8,759 bases of DNA from Spirochaetaceae bacterium (lineage in GTDB: Bacteria; Spirochaetota; Spirochaetia; SZUA-6; Fen-1364): assembly GCA_003154555.1 (NCBI GenBank), contig PMDT01000398.1, forward strand, positions 2,462-11,220, read 5' to 3'. Of the stretch, positions 1-6,142 are shown one piece after another; position 1 is the stretch's first letter; the number at the start of each line of letters is the position of its first letter. Below the pieces are notes generated by a model. The model had not been told where the DNA came from. It searched no databases and saw only the letters and a list, made by a program, of their open reading frames with translations. A program made the position numbers and the translations under genes.

Positions 1-1742
1 GCCGCCACGCGCAGGAAGGAAACGGAGTTCGACACGTAATAGATGGCTGATTCGAGTATCTCCGCGATGCCGCCCATGATGAATGCAAAGAGCCCTTCCG
101 TCAGGATGGGACGGTGACCCTCGACGAGACGGACAATGGGATCCTTGAAGAAAAGCGCGAGCAGCGGCACCGCGAGCACCACGAAGTCGATGATCGAGAT
201 GTGGCCGCCCAGAAGGATGCGGATGACCACGGAGAGCACGTACCAGAAGAAGATTGCACCTGCGAGCCCCGTCTTGGAGAGGATGGCCTTTTCCCATTCG
301 CGGCGCCGGATGGTATTCACCAGGTTGATGATGAGGCCGATCGAGTTGATGATCGCCCCTATTCCGATCGTGACACCGAAGAAGAGCACGATCTTCTGAA
401 AGCCCTGCAGGGAGATGATGTGGTCGATGGGCCTGCCGACGACGAGCCGCGTCACGAAACGCGATGCCGGCTCCATGAAATGCTCGGAGGCAAAAAAGGA
501 GCCGTAGAAGAAGCCGCTCACCATGGAGGCGAGCCCCGCGGCGATGAAGGCGGTTCCGAAATGCTTCTTGCGGTAGGTCTGGAATGATGCGATACGCCCG
601 CTGTTGATGAGGAGCCCGATGACCACACCGACAAATCCCTGGCCCGTGTCGCCGAACATGATGGCAAACAGCAGCACGAACATCACCGCGACGAATGGCG
701 TCGGATCGATCGTGCCATAGAGGGGGATGCTGTAGGTGAACACCATCCGCTCGAATGACCTCGTCACGGGGCCGTGCGGCGTGGAGACGGGGACCTTTGT
801 CTTGCCTGCCTTCACCTCCGGCAGCTCCTCCGGGTCATAGGAGCGAAGCGCAATCCGGCCCTGCGTGAGCTGCGCAATCCCCTCGGTCACCTCGGGGAAC
901 CGTCGGAGGGGAATCCACCCGGTGATCTTCTGCACGCTTCCCGTTGATGCAAGACCCTGTTTGATCGTGTCGATGGTGGAATCGAGGTCGAGCTGATCGA
1001 GCAGGTACGAGAGCTCCCCGGCCTTTTCCGCGCGCATCCTGGCCTTGCTCTCATCAAGTGACTTCAGGGCCGACTGGACGGAGCTGCTTTCCGTGGCAAG
1101 CGCAGCGAGCATGTCGGCCGCAACGCCCGTCATCCCCTCAGGGAACTGGGTCGGCTGAAACTCCGCGCGGGCAAGCTCCGAATCGAGGGCCCACCTGCCC
1201 TTCTTCGGGGTGACAGCGATGAAATGCCCCGGTTTGTTCAAGGGCAGGAGAAGCGCGCGCCGCGCAAGCTTCGCCGTGAGACCGGCAAGCCGCTCAGGGG
1301 CGACCGAGCCGATGCGCACGACCAGGTAGGCGAGATTTGTCATCTCGGAAAAGGGGACCTTCACCTGCACGAATGTCGCAAGCTCATCCATTGTCTGCTT
1401 GAGCTCCAGCTTGCGCTGCAGGAGACGGCTCTCCTCTTCCACGAGCATCCGCGCCGATTCGATGAGCGCCTCCGACCGGGCGCGAACCGCATCACGGGCG
1501 GGGGTGTCCATCGGCCGCCCATCCCCGCGCGCATTGTCGTCAACACCCAGGAACCGCCCGAGCGCGGAGAGGCGCACCTTGAGCTCGGCGATCTCTCTCT
1601 CTTCCGCCGTCAGGTCATGCTGCTCGCGTCCTTCCGCGATCATCTGCAGACAGCCGGCAAAGCCGAGATAGCGCATGACGGCATCCGTGTCGCTCTTCAT
1701 GACGAGAAGCTCGATCTTCTTCATGCGCTCCGTGAAAAGCAT
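1..1742 (-). CDS. V/A-type ATPase subunit I (a-subunit, NtpI-like), 3' end outside window
   Basis: The frame is open without a stop from ATG 1742 to the window edge, giving 580 residues of a protein usually 600-700 long. Residues 1-340 form the soluble arm: an MKKIELLV start (7-14), a long charged coiled coil (about 80-120) and a second helical stretch (about 215-265), which anchors the peripheral stalks. The membrane part begins at about 347 with FVAVMFVLLFAIMFGDTGQG; FGDxGxG (363-369) is a family hallmark. Further hydrophobic segments lie near 370-380, 395-419, 451-478, 493-513, 517-532 and 550-580. The last visible motif, EILESAIYYVSNSVSFLRVA, contains Arg578, which aligns with the essential arginine facing the rotor ring and needed for ion translocation. 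Its role is to provide the ion half-channels. The start overlaps subunit C by one base (TGATG) without a clear Shine-Dalgarno. Proton or sodium specificity cannot be told from this subunit. Confidence 0.95.
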   Translation of the reverse strand, partial: MLFTERMKKIELLVMKSDTDAVMRYLGFAGCLQMIAEGREQHDLTAEEREIAELKVRLSALGRFLGVDDNARGDGRPMDTPARDAVRARSEALIESARMLVEEESRLLQRKLELKQTMDELATFVQVKVPFSEMTNLAYLVVRIGSVAPERLAGLTAKLARRALLLPLNKPGHFIAVTPKKGRWALDSELARAEFQPTQFPEGMTGVAADMLAALATESSSVQSALKSLDESKARMRAEKAGELSYLLDQLDLDSTIDTIKQGLASTGSVQKITGWIPLRRFPEVTEGIAQLTQGRIALRSYDPEELPEVKAGKTKVPVSTPHGPVTRSFERMVFTYSIPLYGTIDPTPFVAVMFVLLFAIMFGDTGQGFVGVVIGLLINSGRIASFQTYRKKHFGTAFIAAGLASMVSGFFYGSFFASEHFMEPASRFVTRLVVGRPIDHIISLQGFQKIVLFFGVTIGIGAIINSIGLIINLVNTIRRREWEKAILSKTGLAGAIFFWYVLSVVIRILLGGHISIIDFVVLAVPLLALFFKDPIVRLVEGHRPILTEGLFAFIMGGIAEILESAIYYVSNSVSFLRVA

Positions 1743-2737
1743 CAGGAGGCCCCCACCATTGCCAGGACGTCCTGCTCGGGCAGGGAGAAATGGAGCGCCT
1801 CCACGGCGGTCTTCAGAAGAGCGATCTCGTATTCCTTCAGCTTGAAATAGGCAACGAGCGGACAGAGCGTGAAGGGACTCTGGTGGAAAATCTGGTGGGC
1901 GCGCGTGTAGAGCATGCCCGCTGCCTTCTGCTCGGCGCGCTGCGGGTTCGGCGCCTGGAAGGATTCCCCGAGCTGGTCTTCCAGAAGCCAGCCATACTTC
2001 CATTTGCGCCATTCCTCGATGGCATCCGGGGCGATCTGGAATGCCTGGGAAACCGCCGCTTTCTGCGCGGAGGAGAGGCCCGGTATCAGCAGGGGGAGCG
2101 CCTGGGCCTCATCCATGCCGAAATAGAATCGCAGCCGCAGCGCCCAGATGACATTCGCGAGCCCCGCCTCCAGGTACACGAGGCGCAGGATTCCGGTGCG
2201 GTCGCGGGACGGCAGCCGTTTCGCGAGGTCGAGGAATCGCGCGTAGTAGTCGAGATCCAGCGCGTTTTCGACCTGCGCAATCGGAGTTTCCGCAAGCCGG
2301 GGAAGTATCCATGCGTACGGGCTCGACTTCAGCGCCTTCTCATAGTCCTTGACACCCGTCAGGCGAAGGCCGGCATAGGCACCCAGGTCCCAGAGACGCA
2401 TTCCCGCGGTCGATCCGCCGTGAAGGGCCCGGATGATGGTCTTCACATTCTGGTATTCCAGCCTCCGCAGCACGTGGACGAGGATTTCCACCGGCTCGCC
2501 GAGAAAATCCAGAACGTACGTCATCGCATCGATGCCGGCCTGCACGATCCTGACCTCGAGGTCCTCGGCGACAGGCTGATCGGCGCTGGAAAGCTTTTCA
2601 TCGGGAAAGAGGGTGTCATGCAGCTCGGAAAGCTTCTTCAGTCTGAGAAGGTCCTGAAAGTTCTTCCCGATAAAAGAACGGGCCGTGATCCCGTAGATCT
2701 TCGCGAGGATGAACCCGTACCGGGAAGCACGGCTCAT
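1742..2737 (-). CDS. V/A-type ATPase subunit C (AC39/d family, NtpC-like)
   Basis: This soluble 331-residue protein is the funnel-like adaptor that sits on the membrane rotor and connects it to the central stalk in V/A-type ATPases. The family shows an all-helical threefold repeat. Here the N-terminus (YGFILAKIYGITARSFIG, about 7-24), the middle RLEYQNVKTIIRAL (about 91-104) and the C-terminal YFKLKEYEIALLKT (about 301-314) fit the AC39 pattern, in which YxxxKExEIxxLK-like motifs recur. ATG 2737 overlaps the previous stop (ATGA) and has CAAAGG 6 nt upstream. The stop shares one base with the subunit I start (TGATG). Tight coupling on both sides supports the complex assignment. Overall conservation is low, so the call combines motif and context. 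Confidence 0.87.
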   Translation of the reverse strand: MSRASRYGFILAKIYGITARSFIGKNFQDLLRLKKLSELHDTLFPDEKLSSADQPVAEDLEVRIVQAGIDAMTYVLDFLGEPVEILVHVLRRLEYQNVKTIIRALHGGSTAGMRLWDLGAYAGLRLTGVKDYEKALKSSPYAWILPRLAETPIAQVENALDLDYYARFLDLAKRLPSRDRTGILRLVYLEAGLANVIWALRLRFYFGMDEAQALPLLIPGLSSAQKAAVSQAFQIAPDAIEEWRKWKYGWLLEDQLGESFQAPNPQRAEQKAAGMLYTRAHQIFHQSPFTLCPLVAYFKLKEYEIALLKTAVEALHFSLPEQDVLAMVGAS

Positions 2738-3039
2738 GTCGAGCCTTTGTCGATAAAGCCGAGCGCAGAACTGCGGAAAGCCTGCTCGTCGGCTGCGCGT
2801 TTTGCAAGCGATTCACGGTACGCGGCGGTCTTGGCCGCGCGCTCCGACGCGAGGCTTGCTTTTTCCGCGTCGACGGAGCGTTCCATCTCCGCGGCCTTTT
2901 CCTTCAAGGTGGCGGCCGATTCCCGCTGGGCGTCGATGCGCGCCTGTGCCGTCTTCCGCGCGGCCTCCGCCTCCGCCTCCGCAATCAGGGATGCAGCGCC
3001 TTTTTCAACGCCGAGGAGCTTTTCAAGCATGTCCGACAT
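2734..3039 (-). CDS. Putative V/A-type ATPase peripheral-stalk coiled-coil subunit (G/H, NtpF-like)
   Basis: This is a short protein of 101 residues, almost entirely predicted helix. Charged and Ala-rich heptads (such as IAEAEAEAARKTAQARIDAQ, about 19-38) extend to about residue 90. This is typical of the G/H stalk subunit of V/A-type ATPases, which pairs with subunit E to form a stator linking the V1 head to subunits C and I. No catalytic motif is expected and none is seen. The identity rests on the coiled-coil pattern, size and position directly before subunits C and I; sequence in this family is poorly conserved. ATG 3039 has GGAAGGA 11 nt upstream, a slightly long spacing. The stop overlaps the subunit C start by four bases (ATGA), implying coupled translation in a stoichiometric complex. 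The 33-bp gap before it is the widest inside the operon. Confidence 0.72.
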   Translation of the reverse strand: MSDMLEKLLGVEKGAASLIAEAEAEAARKTAQARIDAQRESAATLKEKAAEMERSVDAEKASLASERAAKTAAYRESLAKRAADEQAFRSSALGFIDKGST

Positions 3040-3072
3040 CGTATACCTGTTCCTTCCGCGAGCGCCCGGGGG

Positions 3073-3555
3073 CTACTCTTCCTGCGCGTCGAGGATATTT
3101 TCGTAGGCGCGAATGATCCGGTAGACCGTCTCCGCATCCGCGGCAGCGCATGCCTCGGCGTAAAACTCCGGGTTTTCCACCAGGAGAGCGATCTTTTTCA
3201 GAACGGCCAGATGTGTTGCCGCATCCTCATCGGAGCTCACAAGCAGGAAAAGCATCCGCACCGGCTCGCCGTCCATCGATTCATAATCGATGCCGCGGTC
3301 CGAGATCCCCAGGACGCCGATCACGCCGCGCGTGAAACTGGTCTTCGCATGCGGGATCGCGATTCCCCTCTTGATGCCCGTGGACATCTTTGCCTCGCGC
3401 TTGTTGATGGCCTCCAGGATGTCATCGCGGCAGTCCAGCGAATAGTGCGTGACGAGCAGGTCCACGAGCTCTTCGAATGCTTCGGCCTTGTCCTCAGATT
3501 CGAGATGGCACTTGATCCGCCCCGGGACGAACAGCTCTTGCAGGAGCAGTGGCAC
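3073..3555 (-). CDS. Stand-alone PTS EIIA protein, fructose/mannitol (PtsN-like) family
   Basis: This 160-residue protein is a single PTS EIIA type-2 domain. The phosphorylation site His69 lies in GIAIPHAK (64-71), preceded by the conserved REAKMSTGI (53-61). A second conserved region (HLAVLKKIALLVENPEF, about 114-130) forms the helical part of the fold. The length matches EIIA alone; no EIIB, EIIC or PRD domain is fused and no permease lies nearby. Such proteins accept phosphate from HPr. Stand-alone PtsN types usually regulate rather than transport; spirochaetes such as T. pallidum are described as having PTS phosphorelay parts without permeases. The start is GTG, one base after the secG stop, with a strong GGAGGT site. 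Placement between secG and the ATPase genes is unusual; a regulatory role is inferred, and a subunit of a sugar transporter encoded elsewhere remains possible. Confidence 0.93.
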   Translation of the reverse strand: MPLLLQELFVPGRIKCHLESEDKAEAFEELVDLLVTHYSLDCRDDILEAINKREAKMSTGIKRGIAIPHAKTSFTRGVIGVLGISDRGIDYESMDGEPVRMLFLLVSSDEDAATHLAVLKKIALLVENPEFYAEACAAADAETVYRIIRAYENILDAQEE

Positions 3556-3556
3556 C

Positions 3557-4042
3557 CTACTGACCTCCCTTGCCGGTGCTGCCGGCCCCGGAGGCGGGTG
3601 TGGCTGCGGGAGCCGATGTCGTTGCCGCGGGGGCCGTGACGCCGCCCGAAGCGGGCGCGGTGGTGCCTCCGGGCGCGGTCGTACCGGAGACCGGCGTGCC
3701 GGCAGGAGTCACCGAGGAGCCGGAGGTCGTGGTCTGCTGGTACCAGCTCTGCTGCGTGGTGTTGTTGAGGGCCTGCTGCCGGGCCTTGCTGAGCACGTTG
3801 CCGGCCGTCGGCGCCCTGTTCACCCAGGCGACGCCGAAACAGCAGATGAGGAAAATCGCCGCAAGCACCGATGTGAATCGCGTGAGCACATTTCCCGATC
3901 GTGAACCGAAGGCGGTATTGCTGCCGCCCCCGAAGATGCCGCCGATTCCTTCGCCCTGGTCGTCCTGCACGAGCACGACGAGAACAAGCAGGATTGCGCT
4001 GATGATGAGAATGACAAGAAGCACGATTCCAATGACACCCAT
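3557..4042 (-). CDS. secG: Preprotein translocase subunit SecG with a long low-complexity tail
   Basis: This 161-residue protein is the small membrane subunit of the SecYEG channel, which assists SecA-driven export. The first membrane helix is at about 3-25. The cytoplasmic loop carries the family signature QDDQGEGIGGIFGGGSNTAF (26-45), then a second helix lies at about 54-73. These about 75 residues are the whole typical SecG core. The remaining about 85 residues are rich in Thr, Ala, Pro, Gly and Ser with repeated TAP/ATP-like steps, and are probably disordered. ATG 4042 is preceded by AAGGGGG at 8 nt, and an upstream in-frame ATG at 4123 would lie inside tpiA and spoil the membrane start. 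The 13-bp gap to tpiA and the 1-bp gap to the next gene indicate an operon. SecG next to tpi/pgk is a common bacterial neighbourhood. Confidence 0.95.
   Translation of the reverse strand: MGVIGIVLLVILIISAILLVLVVLVQDDQGEGIGGIFGGGSNTAFGSRSGNVLTRFTSVLAAIFLICCFGVAWVNRAPTAGNVLSKARQQALNNTTQQSWYQQTTTSGSSVTPAGTPVSGTTAPGGTTAPASGGVTAPAATTSAPAATPASGAGSTGKGGQ
3563..3568 (-). promoter_or_regulatory. Strong Shine-Dalgarno for the GTG start of the EIIA gene
   Basis: The minus strand reads AAGGGAGGT, with GGAGGT 7 nt before GTG 3555. The site lies inside the last codons of secG. It is the closest match to the full anti-SD complement in the window and makes the non-ATG start convincing. Confidence 0.8.
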
Positions 4043-4055
4043 GTGTCGAACCCCC

Positions 4056-4811
4056 TTATCGATCGAATTGCACGATGGGCAGGAATGTTTCCGGCTTGAG
4101 GGACGCCCCGCCGACCAGCGCACCGTCGATGTTTTCCATCTTCATTAAATCCCTCACATTGTCCGGTTTCACGGAGCCGCCGTACTGGATCGTGAGCGCC
4201 TGTGCAGCCTCGGCACCGTCCATCTGCGAGATGACGGTGCGGATGAAGCTGTGGACCGCGTCCGCATCCTGCGGCGTGGCGTTCTTCCCTGTCCCGATGG
4301 CCCAGACAGGCTCGTAGGCGATGGTGACCCTTCCCATGTCCCTTTCGGCCACTCCCTCGAGGCCTCCACGCGTCTGGCCTTCAACGACTTTTTCGGTCAC
4401 ACCCTTCTGCCGCTCGTCGAGTGTTTCCCCGACGCAGAGAATGATCTCAAAACCTTCCGCGAGGGCGAGCTTTACCTTGCGGTTCACCAGGGCGTCTGTC
4501 TCTCCGTAGACGTGTCGCCGCTCCGAATGGCCGAGTATCACGACCGTGACCCCGGCATCGCGCAGCATCCGCAGCGAAATCTCCCCCGTGTGGGCGCCCT
4601 CCAGCTCGGCGCACGCATTCTGCGCGCCCAGAACGATCTTCGAGCCTTTCAGGACTTCCCGCACCGCGTGGAGCGCCGTGAAGGGAGGCGCAATCATCAC
4701 TTTCCGGCCCGTTTCCCTGCCGACGGCGGCAACAAGCGCACCTGCGAGTGCTGTTGCTTCCGACACCGTCTTGTACATCTTCCAGTTGCCGGCGATATAC
4801 GGCTGCCGCAT
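4056..4811 (-). CDS. tpiA: Triosephosphate isomerase
   Basis: This 251-residue cytoplasmic enzyme interconverts dihydroxyacetone phosphate and glyceraldehyde 3-phosphate. The length is normal for a bacterial TIM barrel. Active-site residues are all visible: Asn9 and Lys11 in GNWKM, His95 in GHSERR, and the catalytic Glu167 in AYEPVWAIGTGK, which continues into the mobile loop 6. The phosphate-binding YGGSVK and a GALVGGASL motif near the C-terminus are also intact. I chose ATG 4811 because GNWKM follows at the normal distance and AGGA lies 5 nt upstream. The frame is open for 70 more codons upstream, but that stretch lies inside pgk and is a shadow. The gene is 7 bp after pgk, and its TAA stop merges into the secG Shine-Dalgarno. 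Confidence 0.98.
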   Translation of the reverse strand: MRQPYIAGNWKMYKTVSEATALAGALVAAVGRETGRKVMIAPPFTALHAVREVLKGSKIVLGAQNACAELEGAHTGEISLRMLRDAGVTVVILGHSERRHVYGETDALVNRKVKLALAEGFEIILCVGETLDERQKGVTEKVVEGQTRGGLEGVAERDMGRVTIAYEPVWAIGTGKNATPQDADAVHSFIRTVISQMDGAEAAQALTIQYGGSVKPDNVRDLMKMENIDGALVGGASLKPETFLPIVQFDR

Positions 4812-4818
4812 CTCTTTC

Positions 4819-6000
4819 CTACCTGTCCTGGAGCGCCACGACGCCGGGAAGCTGCTTGCCTTCAAGAAGCTCGAGGGAGGCTCCGCCGCCCGTGGAGACG
4901 TGTGTGATTTTCGACGCCAGGCCGAACTGGTTGACCGCGGCCACCGAATCCCCGCCGCCGACCACGGTTGTTCCTTTGCAGTCGGCCACCGCGCGGGCAA
5001 TGTCCTGTGTGCCCTTTGCAAACGCCGGGAACTCGAAAACGCCCATAGGTCCGTTCCAGAGCACGGTTTTCGCTTTCAGGATCCGCTCACGGAAAAGGCT
5101 CACGGTCTTCGGACCGATGTCCAGCGCCATCTTTCCTTCCGGAACATCGACGCTGTCCACGAGCTCGGCCTTTGCCGTCTCGACGAACGCGTCGGCAACC
5201 AGGTGATCCACGGGGAGGAGTATCTCCACGCCCGCCTTTTTCGCCTTTTCAAGAAAGATTTTTGCCGTGTCGAGAAAGTCCGCTTCCACCATCGATTTTC
5301 CGATGGAGTGGCCCAGCGTCTTGTTGAATGTGAACGACATGCCACCGCCGATGATCATCGTTGTCACGCGCGGGAGCAATGATTCGAGCACCGCGATTTT
5401 CGTCGAAACCTTCGCACCACCGATGATCGCGACAAAGGGTCGGGCCGGATTCTCGAACACGCCGCCGAGGAACTTGATCTCTTTTTCCATAAGGAAACCG
5501 GCGACACCGGGAAGGATTTTCGCCACGCCCTCCGTGGAGGCGTGCGCACGGTGAGCGGTGCCGAAGGCGTCGTTCACATAGACATCGCCCAGGGAAGCAA
5601 GCTGCCGGGCGAAACCGGGGTCGTTCTTCTCCTCCTCGGGGTGAAAACGAACGTTTTCCAGAAGCACCACGTCGCCGGGCTTCATGGCATTCACCACTGC
5701 CTCCGCGGCAGGGCCCACGCAATCCGGCGCGAGCGTCACTTTCCTGCCGAGCAGCTCGGACAGCCGGACAGCGACCGGCGCGAGGCTGTTCTCCGTGTCG
5801 GGCTTCTTCGGCCTTCCGAGATGGCTCATGAGGATGAGCTTTGCGCCTTTCTGGTCCAGCACATACGTCAGCGTCGGCAGCGCGGCCGTGATCCGCGTGT
5901 CATCGGTGATCTTTCCATCCTTCAAAGGCACGTTGAAGTCCACACGCACGAGCACGCGCTTGTTTCTCAAGTCCACGTCGCGAACGGTCTTCTTGGCCAT
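4819..6000 (-). CDS. pgk: Phosphoglycerate kinase
   Basis: This cytoplasmic 393-residue enzyme transfers phosphate from 1,3-bisphosphoglycerate to ADP, making 3-phosphoglycerate and ATP in glycolysis (reversible in gluconeogenesis). The length is typical of the family. Substrate-site motifs are intact: RVDFNVPL at 19-26 (Asp21, Asn23), Arg36, SHLGRPK at 59-65, the Arg118 region (ENVRFHP) and HRAHAS at 150-155. In the nucleotide domain [19 protein letters not shown] (348-352) and TGGGAS (370-375) are all present, so the enzyme should be active. The start at 6000 is supported by AAGGAG 7 nt upstream. It is the first gene after the operon promoter. Its TAG stop is 7 bp before tpiA and is part of the tpiA ribosome-binding region. 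Confidence 0.98.
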   Translation of the reverse strand: MAKKTVRDVDLRNKRVLVRVDFNVPLKDGKITDDTRITAALPTLTYVLDQKGAKLILMSHLGRPKKPDTENSLAPVAVRLSELLGRKVTLAPDCVGPAAEAVVNAMKPGDVVLLENVRFHPEEEKNDPGFARQLASLGDVYVNDAFGTAHRAHASTEGVAKILPGVAGFLMEKEIKFLGGVFENPARPFVAIIGGAKVSTKIAVLESLLPRVTTMIIGGGMSFTFNKTLGHSIGKSMVEADFLDTAKIFLEKAKKAGVEILLPVDHLVADAFVETAKAELVDSVDVPEGKMALDIGPKTVSLFRERILKAKTVLWNGPMGVFEFPAFAKGTQDIARAVADCKGTTVVGGGDSVAAVNQFGLASKITHVSTGGGASLELLEGKQLPGVVALQDR

Positions 6001-6007
6001 GCGGGTT

Positions 6008-6013
6008 CTCCTT
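6008..6013 (-). promoter_or_regulatory. Strong Shine-Dalgarno of pgk
   Basis: AAGGAG on the minus strand lies 7 nt before the ATG at 6000. It fixes this start over an in-frame ATG at 6039, which would add 13 residues that are not typical of the family. Confidence 0.85.
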
Positions 6014-6069
6014 GCACGTGCGATCGGATCGCTGTCCACGGTGCGGGGGTTTTTGGCGAAATCGTAAAA

Positions 6070-6098
6070 AATATACGAGAAAGCCCCGGGCGTGTCAA
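6070..6098 (-). promoter_or_regulatory. Sigma70-type promoter of the pgk operon
   Basis: On the minus strand there is a perfect -35 TTGACA (6098-6093), a 17-bp spacer, and a -10 TATATT (6075-6070, one mismatch to TATAAT). An AT-rich run follows the -10 in otherwise GC-rich DNA. Transcription would start near 6065-6062, leaving a leader of about 60 nt before pgk. This is the only good promoter I see in the window and it sits in the only real intergenic gap. It probably drives pgk-tpiA-secG-EIIA and the ATPase genes. Confidence 0.85.
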
Positions 6099-6105
6099 CG
6101 CGGGT

Positions 6106-6126
6106 GCTGCGCCGGTTCGGCGCTGC
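6106..6126. repeat. Inverted repeat between the TPR gene and the pgk promoter
   Basis: The sequence is a near-perfect palindrome: a 6-bp stem (gcgccg/cggcgc) with a 3-nt loop, one mismatch, then two more pairs. It lies 17 bp after the TPR stop codon and 7 bp upstream of the pgk -35 box. No T-run follows on either side, so it is at best a weak terminator for the upstream block. Its position would also suit an operator. Neither role is shown by sequence alone. Confidence 0.5.
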
Positions 6127-6142
6127 GAAGCGAACGTCCCCT

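Noticed and set aside
3040..3072. Possible terminator or promoter in the 33-bp gap before the stalk gene
   Set aside because: A short GC-rich imperfect palindrome is present but there is no T-run and no -35/-10 pair.
1790..3106. Long plus-strand open frame (438 codons) opposite the ATPase C and stalk genes
   Set aside because: It lies fully antisense to well-supported genes, has no Shine-Dalgarno and a biased Arg/Ala-rich composition, as expected for a GC-rich antisense shadow.
4251..5382. Plus-strand open frames opposite tpiA and pgk
   Set aside because: They overlap two enzymes with intact active sites; composition is shadow-like.
6001..6039. N-terminal extension of PGK from ATG 6039
   Set aside because: The added 13 residues are not family-like and AAGGAG sits correctly for ATG 6000.
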